Notes under the pieces: generated by a model
The model's database searches: none
What the model was told of the DNA's origin: nothing
What the model saw: only the letters and a program-made list of their open reading frames with translations
Source: Carettochelys insculpta
Lineage: Eukaryota; Chordata; Testudines; Carettochelyidae
Length of the DNA stretch: 64,000 nt
Direction of reading: 5' to 3'
Assembly (NCBI RefSeq): GCF_033958435.1
Contig: NC_134139.1
Coordinates: 204,707,501-204,771,500, forward strand
Part shown: piece by piece, positions 36,100-49,359 of the stretch
Position numbering within the stretch: position 1 is the stretch's first letter
Layout: the number at the start of each line of letters is the position of its first letter
Made by a program: the position numbers and the translations under genes

Positions 36100-36354
36100 C
36101 AGTTTGATAGAACTTTGCTGTGCTTGAAACTTCCATCAAATTAGTGAGGGAAAATACTTAAAAATACAATTAGTCTTAGGCAGTTTTGAAAGTCTGTGTT
36201 TTATCATGCATTCCTCCTGGAAATACATTACCTGTTCTAATCTACAGTATCAAATTGTATTCCTCCTAGAAAGTTTGGGAGAGCCAAACATTTATTTGTA
36301 ATAATGAATATTATAAAATCATGCTAAATCTTTTTTTAAATCTTGTGACATTCA

Positions 36355-37490
36355 TTCGCCCACTGATGCCGTTTCCCACAATATTATTGCCCATACTTTA
36401 AGGAAGTATGGGTAGGACAAATGGACTGTAAGGAGGATAGAAACCTGGCTAAATGGTTGGGCGCAACAGGTAGCGATCAGTGGCTCAGTGTCTGATTGGC
36501 GGTTGGTTTCAAGTTGGGTGCCCCAGGGATCAGTTCTGGGGCAGGTGGTGTTCATCATCTTTATTAATGGCCTGAATGAGGGGATGGATTGAACCCTCAG
36601 CAAATTTGTAGATAACACTAAGCTTGGGGGACAGGTAGATACATTGGAGGGTAGGGATAGAGTTCAGAGTGACCTGAATAAATTGGAGGATGGGGCCAAA
36701 AATAATCTGATGGAGTTCAGCACGGACAAGTGCAGAGTCCTGCACTTTGGACAGAACAATCTCAAGCATCGTTACAGGCTGGGAACCAACTGGTTAAGTA
36801 GCCGTACAGCAGAAAAGGACCTGGAGATTGCAGTGGACAAGAGGCTGGATATGAGTCAAGAGTGTGCCCTTATAGCCAAGATGGCAAATGGCATATTGGG
36901 GTGCATTAGGAAGAGCTTTTCTAGGAGATCTAGAGAAGTTATTATTCCCCTCTATTTGGCACTGGTGAGATCCCATCTGCAGTATTGCATCCAGTTCTGG
37001 GTCTCCCAGTATAGAAAGGATGTGGATGCATTGGAGGGGGTCCAGTGGAAGGCAATGAAAATAATTAGGGGGCTGGAGCACATGACCTGTGAGGAAAGGC
37101 TGAGGGATCTAGGCTTATTTAGTTTGCAGAAGAGAAGAGTGAGGGGCGATTTGATAACAGCCTTCAACTTCCTGAAGGGGGATCTAAAGAGGGTTGAGAG
37201 AGGCTATTCTCAGTAGTGACAGATGGCAGAACAAGGCACAATCGTCTCAAGTTTCAGTGGGGGAGGTGCAGGTTGTATATTAGGAGAAACTATTTCACCA
37301 GTAGGGTGATGAAGCACTGGAATGTGTTGCCTAGAGAGGTGGTGGAATTTCCAGCCCTAGAGGTTTTTAAATTCCCAGCTTGACAAAGTCCTGGTTGGGA
37401 TGATTTAGATGGGGTTGATCCTGCTTAGGCAGAGAGCTGGACTCTATGACCTCCTAAGGTCCCTTCAAGCTCTATGATTCTATGATCTGT
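36355..37490 (+). mobile_element. CR1 LINE 3' part
   Basis: Covers the RT catalytic region to the tail. The ADD box is mutated (FVDNTKLGG near 36610). 36644-37216 is open for 190 codons and reads SDLNKLEDGAKNNLMEFS, then ALVRSHLQYCIQFW and [14 protein letters not shown]. The tail 'CTCTATGATTCTATGAT' is at about 37471-37487. 5' truncated. Confidence 0.95.
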
Positions 37491-37635
37491 GGTGTTCGAA
37501 GTAATCTGTACCCATTCAGATCTCTCCTCCACACTCATTTCTTCCCTAAAAAAGAACTACAAGAATTTTCTGGAACCTTGAAATATTATTTTATAGTGAG
37601 GGAGAGAGTCATGAAACTCAGTATATTTAGTTTAT

Positions 37636-38760
37636 CATAAGAATATAAGAACATCCATACTGGGCCAGACCAAAGGTCCATCTATCCCAGTATCCTGCCT
37701 TCTGACAATGGCCAATACCAGGTGTCCCAGAGGGAGTGAACAGACAGGCAAGCATCAAGTGATCCATCTCCTGTCATCCATTTCCAGCCACTGACAGAGG
37801 CTAGTGATGCCATTCCTATGCATCCTGGCTAATAGCCATTGATGGACCTATCCTCTATGAATTTATCTTCTAGTTCTTCTTTAAACCCTGATAAAATCCT
37901 GGTCTTCATAACATCCTCTGGCAAGACGTCAAGAAGTTCCACAAGTTGACTTTGCGCTGTTTTTTTTGTTTTTTTAAAGCTTCCCATGTTTGTTTAAAAT
38001 GTGTTACTCGTTAATTTCATTTGGTGACCCCTAGTTCTTATGGGAGCAAATACATAATTTTTCCTTATTCATTTTCTCCATACTGATCATGATTTTATAG
38101 ACCCCTTCGTCTCCTCTCTTCTAAGATGAAAAATCCAAGACTTTAATTTCTCTTCATATGGCACCTGTTCCAAACTCCCAATCATTTTTGTTGCCTTTTT
38201 CTAAACCTTTACCAATGCCATTATAATTTTTTTGAGATAAGATGACGGCATCTGTACACCATATTCAAGATGTAGGTGTACCAGGGATTTATATCAAGGC
38301 AATAAGATATTCTTTGTCTTATTCGCTGTCCCTTTTTAAATTATTCCTAACATTCTGTTTGCTTTTTTGGCTGCTGCTGAGTGGATGTTTTCAGAGAACT
38401 ATCCACAATGACTTCAATATCTTTCTCTTGATTACTTATAGCTAAATTAGTTCCCATCATTTTACATTTATAGTTGGGATTATTTTTTCCAGCATGCATT
38501 ACTTTGCGTTTATCAACGCTGTAATTCATTTGCCATTTTGTTGCCCAGTCACCTAGTTTTGTGAGATCCTTTTGAAGTTCTTCACAGTCGTTGTTCTTAA
38601 CTATCTTGAGCAGTTCAGTGTCATCAACAATTTTTGTCACCTCACTGTTTATCCCTTTCTCCAGATCATTTATAAATATAATTAATAGGATTGGTCCCAG
38701 TACGGATTTTTGGGGGAAACCACTAGTTACGTCTCTCCATTCTGAAAACTGATCCAAAAA
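37636..38760 (-). mobile_element. L3/CR1-type LINE 3' part
   Basis: Minus-strand frame 38347-38757 reads SVLGPILLIIFINDLEKGIN, then IVDDTELLKIV and LGDWATKWQMNYSVDK: an RT palm with VDD in place of ADD. The tail at 37636-37700 (TATAAGAACATCCATACTGG, complement of CCAGTATGGATG...) is the 3' end. Same subfamily as 14690-17995. The frame continues no further upstream. Confidence 0.9.
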
Positions 38761-39380
38761 TTAAGAGATGACTTTATCACTTAGTCTACAAGCAAATGCA
38801 TGTGGACAAGATGTCTGACGATGTCTCTTTTAGTCCCACCGAACAAGGCATAACAAAAGCCAGTGCTTGAAAGCAGAAGCTAGACAAAATCGGACAAAAA
38901 TGTCCACTTTTTTGGCCTTGTAATTGGGGCTGGAGGCAAATGGAGCAAAGGTAATGATGAACTATTAAGGCTCCTTGGACTTCAGAAAGGAAAGTATTGT
39001 AAGGAAAATGTATGTAGATTCATGTCTTACACCGCTATTGACATGAAGGCCATGTTCAGTGACAAAGGGTGATCCTGGAGCTCCATTCTCAGTATCTTCT
39101 TGCATTAGTATTATTCATGTTTCTTCAGATTTTAACTTTGTTTTTTTACATTTTTATCATGGGGTATTCTTGGCATCTGTAGCCCCTATATTTTCATCTT
39201 TCCTTTGTATATAAAGGTTTTAATATGTTTAATAAATTCCTAGTTATTTGGATTATTACTATTATATTTTAAATTTTTTTTATTGGACATTACTCTTTGC
39301 AGCCTGTCCACAGTCATCAGGAAATGGTGGGTAGTCATGCCTGTGCAAATGAGTGCATTTTTTTAAATGGAAAGGATGAT
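38761..39380. other. Intron, nothing recognised
   Basis: AT-rich, no identifiable feature. Confidence 0.35.
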
Positions 39381-39590
39381 TAACCAGTAGAACACATTAT
39401 TTATAATGTGGTGGACAAGCCACATTTTGAAGTCTTTAACTCGAAGCTGGAGGTGTCTTTCTAAATGAACCCCTCTAGCTCAACTAGAAGATAGGGGCTT
39501 GATGAGGTTCTTTGGCCTGGATTATGCAGGAGGTTAGACTAGATGATCATAATAGCACTGGCCTTTAAATTTACAGACTCCTAGCTAGAT
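39381..39590 (+). mobile_element. L3/CR1 tail relic
   Basis: GGAGGTTAGACTAGATGATC followed by 'actggcctttaaattta' is the 3' end of L3-type CR1. The 5' side is diverged. Confidence 0.65.
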
Positions 39591-42500
39591 GCACAGACCT
39601 TGCAGTTGCAGGCAGCAGTAGAAATCCCTAAGATATTTATAATTACAAATACCTCTTTGTGTGGAAGCCATAGCTTAGGAGCCTTGCACAGAAATACTCT
39701 TGTTGCTGTTTGGTTAAATCTCCAGAGTGGTAGCTCTAGCATCCAACAGACCTCACCTGCAAAATTGACTAGTGAGGAGAGAAATGGTCTTTAATACTAA
39801 GTAAATGGTACTGCCACATTTGATAGGTATTGGCGAAAGGCACTAGTGTTGCATGATCAAAGCACTTGGTGAGGATTAAGGAGAAATAGGTTTGAGTTTC
39901 TACTCTGCCACAGAATAGCTGTGATCTTGAGCAAACATTAAATAGCTTCGTGCCCATCAAGTGGTGATAGCTGTGTTGGCAGGAGAAACTCGCCTTCTGG
40001 TACAGCCCTGTCCACACCAGTGCTTAGGCTGATGTAACTTATGCACAATGCAAGTTATACCAACATATGCAGTAGTCTAGATCTAGCTGGAGAGGCTATC
40101 TTGACATAGAGCCTAACAAGAGGGGTAAATTAGGTAACTGAGTTGAAGTAGCTGGCAGAACTTCTGAACTTCCTTGGAAAGCAGAGAATTTGCAAGCAAG
40201 GTAAGTGTGGAATTTAAATTAATGCCAGCTTAAGGCTACTAAACACAGCACATGGGTCTTGAGAAAAGGGTGTTTGTAAGCAGAATGGCTGAGTTCATGC
40301 CTGTGGTGGGACAGGCAATTAATATTCATCAACAGTACTCAGATGGGAGCTGGTGTTGAGTTGTCTCTTCCTTCCTCCCTCTCCCAGACAGGTGGTGACT
40401 GACACAGGGCACTGTTCTGACTCCAGTGGCTGCCTGGAGAACCTCACAAACAGAAGGCATATCTCCCAGCCCAAAAGTTTCCTTAACAAATAGCACTGAA
40501 TTGACTACATGGGTGGAAATTTTGAGGTAGAAATCTTGAATCCCCAGCTGCTAATGTGGCACCTTTTATTCTCAGGGTCCCAAGAGATCAGTCTGTTGGG
40601 CAGTATTGGTACTTCAGACTTTTGGAGCTAATACCTTAGGCCTCCCCTCCTAGCCTCAATTGTGATGCCCTACCACTGCCCTTCAAACCTTATCTGGCTA
40701 GTAATTAGATGTGGAGTCTTAGAACTCCCACTGCGGATTAGTGGGATCACCGCAGAATGGGAGGCTGAGGGCTCTAATTGGTGTATATTAGACAGGCCTG
40801 CCAATGGGGTGGGGAACAAAGGGGACAGTTGTTCCCAGGCCGGGCATTTCAAAGGGTCCCAGAGCTTCAGGTCCATTGAAGTGCCATGGCAGCACAGCTG
40901 TGAGGGATTGGGAGGGGGGCAGTGTTGCAGTCTAGGTGGCCCTGGGGGCTAAATGCCCTAAACCCCACCCTTTCTGCCCTTGGCCCCGCCTCTTCTGGGG
41001 CATGGAGTGGAGCCCCCTTCCCACCTGCCCTGGGGCCTGCAGCAGCTGTCAGCCCAGCAGATATTAGCACTTGAGCTGGAAAGCTAAACTCTACAGTGGA
41101 GCAAAATGGGCAACTATAGCTGGAATTCAAACAGAGGCACCTTGGGGGAGCCGTGCAAATGTACATTACAGAGCTCTGAGCTGAGATGGATTCTCCGCCT
41201 GTCATTGTCCTAAGCACATTATCCCTGGTTTTCTCTGAATCTGCAATTTTTCTATACTTCAGTGTTATTGAAATGAAACTGCTTCAAGGATATCTCCATT
41301 CTTCCCCATCTCGTGGATTCTCATTTCATGTAAATTATTTGGCCACTTCTCATTTTAATTCTTTACTGTCGTTCTCTACAAAAGAGATCATTTGGTTTCT
41401 TCACTGAAGGTGTTCAGTGATTACTTGCCTGACAGCTGCCCTTTGTCTAGGAAGCAGAATGCCTTTGCAGAACTTAGTTGTGCCTGCTTAATCACTATTT
41501 TTCTTATATTTGCTAAGTGGGCTTCACGGCTTTTCCTCTGAAGTTTTAGGGACCGGCCAGTATTGTGACTGCAGAGTTGTCTTTACTTAGAGCTGAGAAC
41601 CAGAATAAGGACTTGAAGGGTCTATCTCTGGCCAAGAGTGGATTCTACTGATTACAACAGGGAACCAGAAATTAGGACTCCTGCGTTCTTTTCTGGACTG
41701 TGACAGGTAGAATGGATGGTAACAACAGGCAATTTCTGGATTTACAGCTCTGCCACTGACTGCGTGGCCATTGGCAAGTTCTGATGTTTTTGGTTTCCCT
41801 GTCTTTGAAACGTGTATAATACCTATTTTGCTGAGATCCTGGGAAGCTTTTAAGCAGGAACAGGAAAATTACAGCCTGTGGACCAGATCTGGCCTGCTAC
41901 CATCCCACCTCCCAGTGGGAGCCTCGGGCAGGCTCCCTGCCTACCACACGTCTGCACACTGCTCAAAGCAGCAAGCTGGGCAGGCCATGTGCTCTGTGCA
42001 TTCCACAAGCGACAAAGTACCCAGGGGTGCATGGTGTACAGAGAACTCATGGCACCCACAGCTGACCACTTTAAGCGAGATGCAAGGATCCTGCCTGAGG
42101 ATCCACTGGGTGTTGGCTGGGAGCCTCCTAGATGAGCAGCATTTGGCTGGATCCTGCACTTGTCATCCCAGTTGCGCCCCTCCACCCGCTCCCCCTACTG
42201 AGCACCTGCTTCAGGTCACAACCCAAACCCTGTAGACACCATTTCCCTGTCCCAGGTCACAATGCCCTCCCAGACCCTATACCCTCTCCAGCACTTCCAT
42301 TACCTTATCCCTATGGGAGATTTGGGCACACCAACCAGATATGGGGTTGTGTCTCATCTAGCCCATGCAGGAGCACAACATGAAGTTGTCACCTTATGAT
42401 TTTTAGGATATGACATTTTCTCTCTCTCTCACTCTCAGTTCATGGAGTTTGTTTTATGTATTGTCAGTTTTTTGCAAGTATCTGTAAATGAAGTAGAGTT

Positions 42501-42899
42501 TTAAAAGGAAAACTAATGTAGCTCTGTGTGGCAGATTTGCAGAATTAATCTTTAGTCTAGGTTGCCAAGGGGCACTAGGTCTGTAACTTCCCCTTTAGGC
42601 ACCAAAGTCCAGCATTCAGGTATCAGTGGTATTGACAAACCACCCATTTAACTGTTTCCTAACCCCAGGGTCACATCAAGTCCTGTAGCTGCCTAATTTT
42701 CTGCAGGTGTACATACTCACTGCCAACCGGATCGAGACACTCAGCATCTAGCTCATGTGTAAGCCCCTGTGGGATTCTCAAACTAGGTATTCTCCCTCTT
42801 TTCTCTCCAGACCAAGTATGCCTGCTGTGGGCACCGCCAATCCATGAAGAGCAGCAAGGAGGGTGGTGGTAATGCTGTCTTCCTTACACCCACTATCTC
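39591..42899. other. Intron; weak MIR pieces and two GC-rich unassigned blocks
   Basis: MIR-like phrases occur at about 39880-39950 and 41640-41850. GC-rich blocks at 40790-41060 and 41855-42130 (the latter opening with CAGCCTGTGGACCAGATCTG, a phrase common at hAT ends) resemble reptile repeats but have no paired end. The 154-codon frame at 41771 falls across these and has no domain. Confidence 0.4.
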
Positions 42900-45800
42900 C
42901 ATTCTAATCCCCAGTCAGTGTTAGAGCGGAGTTTTAGGTGGACACGGGAATATAAAGTCACTCTCTAGCCTAGTGGTTATGGCACAGATTGAGGTGCCTT
43001 ATACTTGAATGGGAGAGGTTGTAGGAGCACTGTACCACAATTTCCTATGGCCCAGGAGTTAGTACACTCCTTAGTGAGGACCTGGGTTTAAGGTGCTGCC
43101 CCACATCAGGCAGAGCGGGGACTGGTACCCTGCTCCTCCACATCCTAGGAGAGTGCAGCAACCACTGCATTCTTTGGTGTCAGTGGCCGAACCATCACAA
43201 GTTTCCCAAAGAAAGGGCTGGCTTAGGAGCCTGAGTAGAGGATGGAGGAATCCTGAATAGAGGCACCCAGCTCTTTTTGAGGGGTGGGACTTTGACAGCT
43301 CCCTACCTGGTGTCTCAGCTTCTGTGAATCCCTTGCTTAGGTGCCTGCCTCTTTCCGTGTGTTGCACAGGAAACCTAGGTGCCTAACTCACAGTTGTGAC
43401 GTCTTCTAAGCAGCAAGGAGCCTAAAAGTTAGGTCGCAACTCCTGGAGGCTAAGGCCATGGCTACACTATGCACCTAACCACAACATGGCGTGCCACTGC
43501 AACTGGGCCATTGTAGGCCAAGGAATGTAGATGGTCTATGTCACTAGAAAAGAGTTCTTCCGAGGGCAAAATCAGGCCACCCCTAACGAGGGATAGTAGC
43601 TTCATTGATGCACTGCCCACACCTCTGCTTTTGGTCGTTAAAGCTTTTGTCATGCAAGGGGGGATTTCCCCATCTTTGTACCAGGGGACGTTGAGGCACA
43701 CAAGTAAGGTGACTTGATCAGAAACTCAGCACTCCCTTCCAGATCTCTACTGCAGCTACTAATAAAACGCTTCCTCTCTCTCTCTCGTTGGATGATAAGC
43801 ACAGCCTATACCAATTATTAAATCGAACTAGTTTAAATCTTTACTGAGGCAGTGTTAGGGCAATATATTATCAACTTCAGGGTAAGTAAAACAGAGCAGA
43901 ATAGAGTAACGATCACTTTCCCAGTCCTGGGGTGCTGGTGGACTGTTTTTGTCATCAGCGATCCATACTGGTTCTGTTTAGCCAACTCCACACGTCCTTT
44001 GTACCTTGTCCCGTAGCATCATGCAGGCACAGAATATTACAAATACTTTATTTATAACCATTCTGTTCTAAGTATATTTCATACACACATCATATACATC
44101 ATAATTGTTAACCTGAAATCCTTCTAACAAATCCATTTTTACTTATCCTGCTAAAACAGTAATTGGTACCTCCTTAGCTCTTTTTTAATCATTGCTACCC
44201 TCAGAATAACTCAGTCCAACTATCTTTTCATTGCTTTCACACAGTCCCCTATTTCTTAAAACAGCTGTCTCAGCATTCATATTCTTCTGCTTCTTGTGGC
44301 CTTGGTTGGCTAGTCCTGTCCAGTAGCTATCCATCCAACTTAGTGGGTCGCTAGGGAGAGCTGCATCGGGCTAATAAATCACACATTTCTGATCTGCTTG
44401 ACCCTGTTTTCTATCTACACTGGCGAAAAGTCCACTGTCAGTAAGACACTAGCCAACTTCTTGATTTTCATAGCCTTTGAAGTTGGGCTACCAATTAGAC
44501 TTGTGTCAGCTAAATATAAACAGAAAGACAAATTCATTTGCATTTTCTCATTACGCTATGAAATACAGAATGTCTACTTCTGTAACATGAACAACAAGAC
44601 TTTTGTCTGTCACAGTTCATTATACATTTTTTTGAACTTTTGTTTCCTTGTTATTCTCTTTCCCAAGAAAGTCCTATGCAAAGCACAATCTCTGCAAATA
44701 GGAATGTGTAAGGTGGGCCAGATCTGTGCTCAGTGTCACGTGTACCACGTAGCCAAGAGGTGGTATGTTCCAAAGAATGAAAATTACGTTGATTCCAGGC
44801 CTGGGAATATTGCCAAATCACATAAAGCCCCACAGCCCTTTCAGATGCTTGTAGGAGTGTTTCTGCTGCTGCCTATGTAGAAGTTTGAGAGGTGCTGAGC
44901 AACAGCAATTTCCAGTGAAATCAGTGGGCCCAAGTCAGCTTCCTTTGAAGTCCGTGTTCAGAATTTCCAGTAACGTAAGACAGAATGGCATTGCAGGGAT
45001 TGTAGATATGCCGAGCTTCTTAGGCCTTAGGCCCAGATCCTCAAAGGGAGGTCAGAGTTGCAACATTCAGCCTTTGAATGGGCTCTGCAAAGCCTGAACT
45101 GGGTTCCCAGGACAATGAATGGAGGGAGATGGGTGCTTAAGAATGAGATCCACAAAAGCCGGCACATTATGCAGCTCCCTGCCTAAGCTAACAGAATACA
45201 GACAAGAGGAGCTCATCAGAAGCCCTGCCCCTGTCATGAAGTTAGGTGCCTAAATCTGGGCATCAGCAAGGTCTCTGCTTGCAACCCACAGCCGGAATCC
45301 CCATTCCTGGAGCCAGGTAACTTAGGTGCCTAAGCAGCTTCTAGTGAGAAGAAGTTAGGTAGGCACCCAACTCAACCCAAAATAGGAGGAAGCAGCAGTG
45401 CCATCTTCCATATCACTGTTAGCCCCGTGGGTAAAGAATTCCCCTTGGGACGTATGGGACCCAGGGTCAGTTTCTGCCTCTGTCTGATGGGGAGAAGAAA
45501 GACCCTTGTTGAAATCCTACCCCTGAATAAAGTACCCTGACCACTGGTGGTGTCTGATGTGGGTCTCCCTCAATCTCTTCTGTTGAAACTGTGTCACTTG
45601 GGATAAATACCTCAATAGATATTGGGACTGAGAGCAAGAGAACAACACTCTATCCCAGTGGTCAGAGCACTCATCTGGAAGTGGGGAGACTAGTGTCTGG
45701 TCCCCATGCTCCAGTGACTGTAATTATTTAACTCAAGTGGAACAAGTTCAGAAAGGGAGATTGAGGGAGAACCCCATCAGAATGTCCCTTAGCTCAGCCT

Positions 45801-46420
45801 TTACAGCACTCACCTCCAGAGGTGGGAGAGCCCTGTTCAAATCCTTTTGGGGGAGGGGGCCTGGAACATGTGATTCCCATGTTGCAGATGAGTGCATTGG
45901 GTTAAAAGTGATGAGGGAGCCAGCCACCACTGCTGCCTCCTCCTCTGGGCAGATTTTGAATGGAACCTGGTCCGAAAGGCATCCTCAGAGCAGGCCTACG
46001 AGATCAAGTTCCACCAGTGAGAGAGGTGGGGAAAGCCAGTGTTCCCTCGCATTGCGGGTCAGGCTGGGGCAGGAAATAAGCATTTGTACAGTGGTTCTTC
46101 AGCTTCTTGCCTGCGTGACCCCCATTTTCATCTTTATTGCTTCTCCCAGGCCCAGAGGGCATGGAGGATGCCTTTACAAAACACCACCCTCTGCACCACC
46201 TGGCCTTGAATGCGCCGTACCCGCATAGTCATCGGGTATAGAGCAAAATGGCATCCTCTGTATACTCAGAATGGCCACAATCCCACGTGCTGATGGTTCA
46301 ACACTTCCTGGGGCCATGCCTCTTGGTCTGGGCACTGCTGGGCTAGAGGGAGGCGGCAGTGTGCATCTCTGGAGGCAGAAACATAGGTGCCTAGTAGACG
46401 TGCAGCACAAAATTTAAGCT
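42900..46420. repeat. Composite low-copy repeat with AGGTGCCT motifs and tRNA-like units
   Basis: AGGTGCCT recurs at about 42990, 43339, 43376, 45245, 45325 and 46387, several times as TTAGGTGCCTAA or near. Between 45640 and 45850 two units of about 135 bp each contain 'cagtggtcagagcactcat' or 'agctcagcctttacagcact' and a 'ggtgggagag' or 'gtggggagac' phrase, resembling degraded tRNA-like repeats. The centre 43740-44900 lacks them. The 160- and 163-codon frames here have no recognisable domain. Confidence 0.5.
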
Positions 46421-46723
46421 CTGAGTGAGTTTAGGATTAGGTGGCAGCAAGCAGGAGTTCTGTGGCTCTCGGTGAAGCCTAAAACTAGTGTGTGCATTTA
46501 CTATCTAAATTGTTGATATTCTATATTCTGTTCCTCAGTTAAAAAGGTAATTTCAGTGGTTGCAGTTGCTTTCTAAGCAAGCAAATCAAATGGAGACACA
46601 TTACCAGTACTTATTGCTGTGCTAATGAGCAATTTCTCTTACTTAATGGCACCCCCCCAAGCCAGATTCCAATTGGGCGTATAGCTATAACTACAAATTA
46701 CAGGGTGAATAGTGGGGTGGAAT

Positions 46724-46835
46724 TCAAGAAAAGAAAATTCAGGCTGGACGTTGACAAAAATTTACTTACCATAAGGTTTATTTAACGGCAGACTAATCTC
46801 CAAAGTGAAATAGTGGGAATGCTGTTAACTGCTGT
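46724..46835 (+). mobile_element. Small old CR1 fragment
   Basis: 'AAATTCAGGCTGGACGTTGA' followed by 'caaaaatttacttaccataag' corresponds to FRLDV.KN.LT of the CR1 C-terminus. Confidence 0.55.
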
Positions 46836-47076
46836 TATTCCCAGTTAGCTTGGGGAAAATACTACTACCAGGAATAAAATCATGTTTTAGCATCAAGATG
46901 AGCTAAAGTGGTTTTATCCATTTATATATTGCATCTTGTAACTGAAAAGTTAGGATGTTTCCCTTATAGAAAGTTATGCTGGGAGTTGATGCACAGAGAG
47001 AAGCGTGGCAGGGGGGCACGGAATCATATGCATGTGTGTTTTTTTATTAATGAGACCAATGGGTACATGGTCTCAT

Positions 47077-47403
47077 GGCGTGTGTCTACAACTGCTATTC
47101 TGAAATAATTTTGCGAACATCTACACAGCAAAACCACTATTTCCAAATAAATTGCAAATATAAGATGGCTCATTTCGAATTCTGTAAAACTTTTTCTGTG
47201 AGAAATAGTGCCTGCTTTGGAATAGGGAAGTATAAGCAGGCAGTAGAAGGTGTTTCAAAATAAGCTATAGTGCTTCCAGGGGCTGTAATCTGAAATAAAC
47301 TGTATTGTGTTTACGTGTAGATGCGCTGTTTGAAAATAAGCTCTTCCAGAAAATCTCTTCCAGACCAGTTTATTCCAAAATAATTCTGCGGTGTAGATGT
47401 AGC
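47077..47403. mobile_element. MITE with inverted ends
   Basis: GTGTGTCTACAACTGCTATT then 'ctgaaataattttgcg' at the start is mirrored by 'aaaataattctgcggtgtagatgtag' at the end. The interior has repeated TTTCNAAAT-like words. Its ends resemble those of the foldback family (GTGTAGAC). The target duplication was not resolved. Confidence 0.6.
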
Positions 47404-48059
47404 TTTGTTTAAAAAAAATAAATAAATAAAAGCAAATATGTTCCCTTAAATACACAGCAACAATTTTACGAACCCATTATGAAGCTGACTGGGTAACTTG
47501 TAATTCTGATCTTTACTTTTATAAAATAACGCCTACAGAGATATTCCTAGGATGCCACCTGAACAGAAATGAAGTGATCCCTGCACATAGGGTCTGAATC
47601 AGCACCACTGACTTCAGTAGCAATCTGTTTGGGCACAGAGACTTTAAATCAATCTGTTTGAGGTTGTTAAGGCTAAGGAAACATTTCTAATAGTAAAATT
47701 ATAATTTTTATCACATGTAGGTATTGTAAAATAATAATTATAGCATTAAAATGTTACAATAAAATAGTCTCTTATTACTCAGATTTATTAAATTAACAAT
47801 GTAATTTTAAAAGTGCACGTTAATCTGTAGTTCTTAGAGTATCACTACACAGTTCTGCATTCACACACCTCTTATGAGAAAACCACAACAATATTCCACA
47901 CTAATCAGTAAGAACAGCTGCAGATATGTTTCCTCATAAAATGTGAAGATTTTGGTAGTCAGGGTGGAGACAGGTATGTAGTGAATGAAAGAACGTGAGA
48001 CGTGCTCAGTGACCCTGAGAATCAAAACATTGTGCACTGAATGAGGCAGGGGTTATGCT
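47404..48059. other. Intron, nothing recognised
   Basis: Very AT-rich. Confidence 0.35.
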
Positions 48060-48205
48060 GAAGAAGTAGTGTGTTATCACATCAGGGCGAGGCATCATTT
48101 TGATGATATCCCATTCCGTTCATTTCATCTGAAGTATCTGGCACTGGCCATCTGGATACTGGGCTAGATGGACCTTTGGTTTGACTCAGGATGCCTGTGT
48201 TTATG
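48060..48205 (+). mobile_element. L3/CR1 tail relic
   Basis: GGATACTGGGCTAGATGGAC followed by 'ctttggtttgactcagg' is the L3 3' end. A Chompy-like element follows directly, inside the tail. Confidence 0.75.
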
Positions 48206-48207
48206 CT

Positions 48208-48322
48208 CTTAAAAATGAGGAGCCCTGTGGCACCTTAAAGACTAACAGATTTATTTGGGCATAAGCTTTCGTGGGTAAAAACCACTTTGTTGTTTTTGCA
48301 GACACATAACATGGTTACTCCG
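48208..48322. mobile_element. Chompy-like hairpin MITE
   Basis: GAGCCCTGTGGCACCTTAAA, then TAAGCTTTCGTGGGTAAAAA, and the reverse of the outer phrase (CATAACATGGTTACTCCGCT) near 48310. About 370 bp upstream of the HMBOX1 exon at 48693. Confidence 0.7.
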
Positions 48323-48692
48323 CTGAGGCTCATGTTCTTAATTCAAGGGGCAGAGGTGCCTCAGTAATCACTGTAGGGTTTCCTAACATGAATGCTTCAC
48401 TTTGCAATAGTGTCTTTTGTTATTTGCAGCGTTTTCTATTTCCATAACCCTGTTCACTTTCTATAGGAAGCAATGCAAGTGTGACAGAACCATTTGGTTA
48501 TGTAAGGCACTTGCGAAAGTTTTAAAGGCAAACTGTGTGTTCACATGTAATACATAAACATACACACACTGTATAACATAAAGCTTAATGAGTCTGTTTT
48601 GTCCCTTTAAAACTAATGCATTTACACCTGGTAGTGACACTGTTTTGGTGCATTCGTGCTTTGATTTCTGCAAAACTTTTTTTTTCCTGCAG

Positions 48693-48775
48693 TTACTTCA
48701 ATGAGAATCAATATCCTGATGAGGCAAAGAGAGAAGAAATTGCAAATGCCTGTAATGCAGTTATACAGAAGCCAG
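48693..48775 (+). CDS. HMBOX1: HMBOX1 coding exon: homeodomain helices 1-2
   Basis: An 83-bp exon with a long T-rich tract and CAG acceptor before 48693 and donor GTAAGG at 48776. It enters in phase 2, completing a serine codon (AG|T), and leaves in phase 1. It reads YFNENQYPDEAKREEIAN then ACNAVIQKP, the first two helices and the turn of the atypical homeodomain. It follows a 30.2-kb repeat-filled intron. The open frame runs on to 48945, but that extension is intronic. Confidence 0.96.
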
Positions 48776-49359
48776 GTAAGGGTCTGATCAGAGTGTTCTT
48801 TTCAAAGGAGCTTGCAATTAGATTTCAACAACTCTTGCTAAAATCAGTAAATCTCATTTTATGGCTCTTGCTAACAATTTATTGCTGTCAACCACTAGTA
48901 AATTTTTCCTATAACTGTATGGCTCAAGTCCAATGTTCCCTCTAATTTTTCCATATGTGTGTGGAATAAATTTTATTACCTGAACTGAGCTATATGTGGA
49001 CGTGCACCACTGCTAGACACACATACTACCATCTGCAGACATTCTGCTGATCAGTCGGGCAGCACTTGAATTTCTCCTGGGTGGCTGCCCAAGCATTCAG
49101 ATTGCAGGGATCCCTGCTCACATAATTCAAGCTGCTGTACTCTGGTGTACATGAGCACTAATGTCAGTTTCAGACCCAAACAATTATGTCTGAAATTTAA
49201 ATTTCTTTTAAAATAGTAGAGAGCTAGATGTGAAATTCACCAGCAAAACATTTCCTATATTCAGGGTCGTATGGAGCATCCATAAGAAATGGAACACATT
49301 TCAGAGATTTACTTTCTTTAAAGTCAGTTATTTCAAGTTGCTCTTATAAATATGTGCAA

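Noticed and set aside
41771..42235. 154-codon frame
   Set aside because: Spans a MIR-like piece and a GC-rich repeat-like block; shadow frames are equally long.
44398..44880. 160-codon frame with hydrophobic and Cys-rich stretches
   Set aside because: No recognisable domain, no partner frames, located in repeat-like intron; I could not link it to any family.
45737..46228. 163-codon frame
   Set aside because: Covers tRNA-like repeat units and GC-rich text, with no domain.
42900..46420. CRISPR-like spaced repeats
   Set aside because: Repeat spacing is irregular, units are imperfect, and the genome is a vertebrate's.
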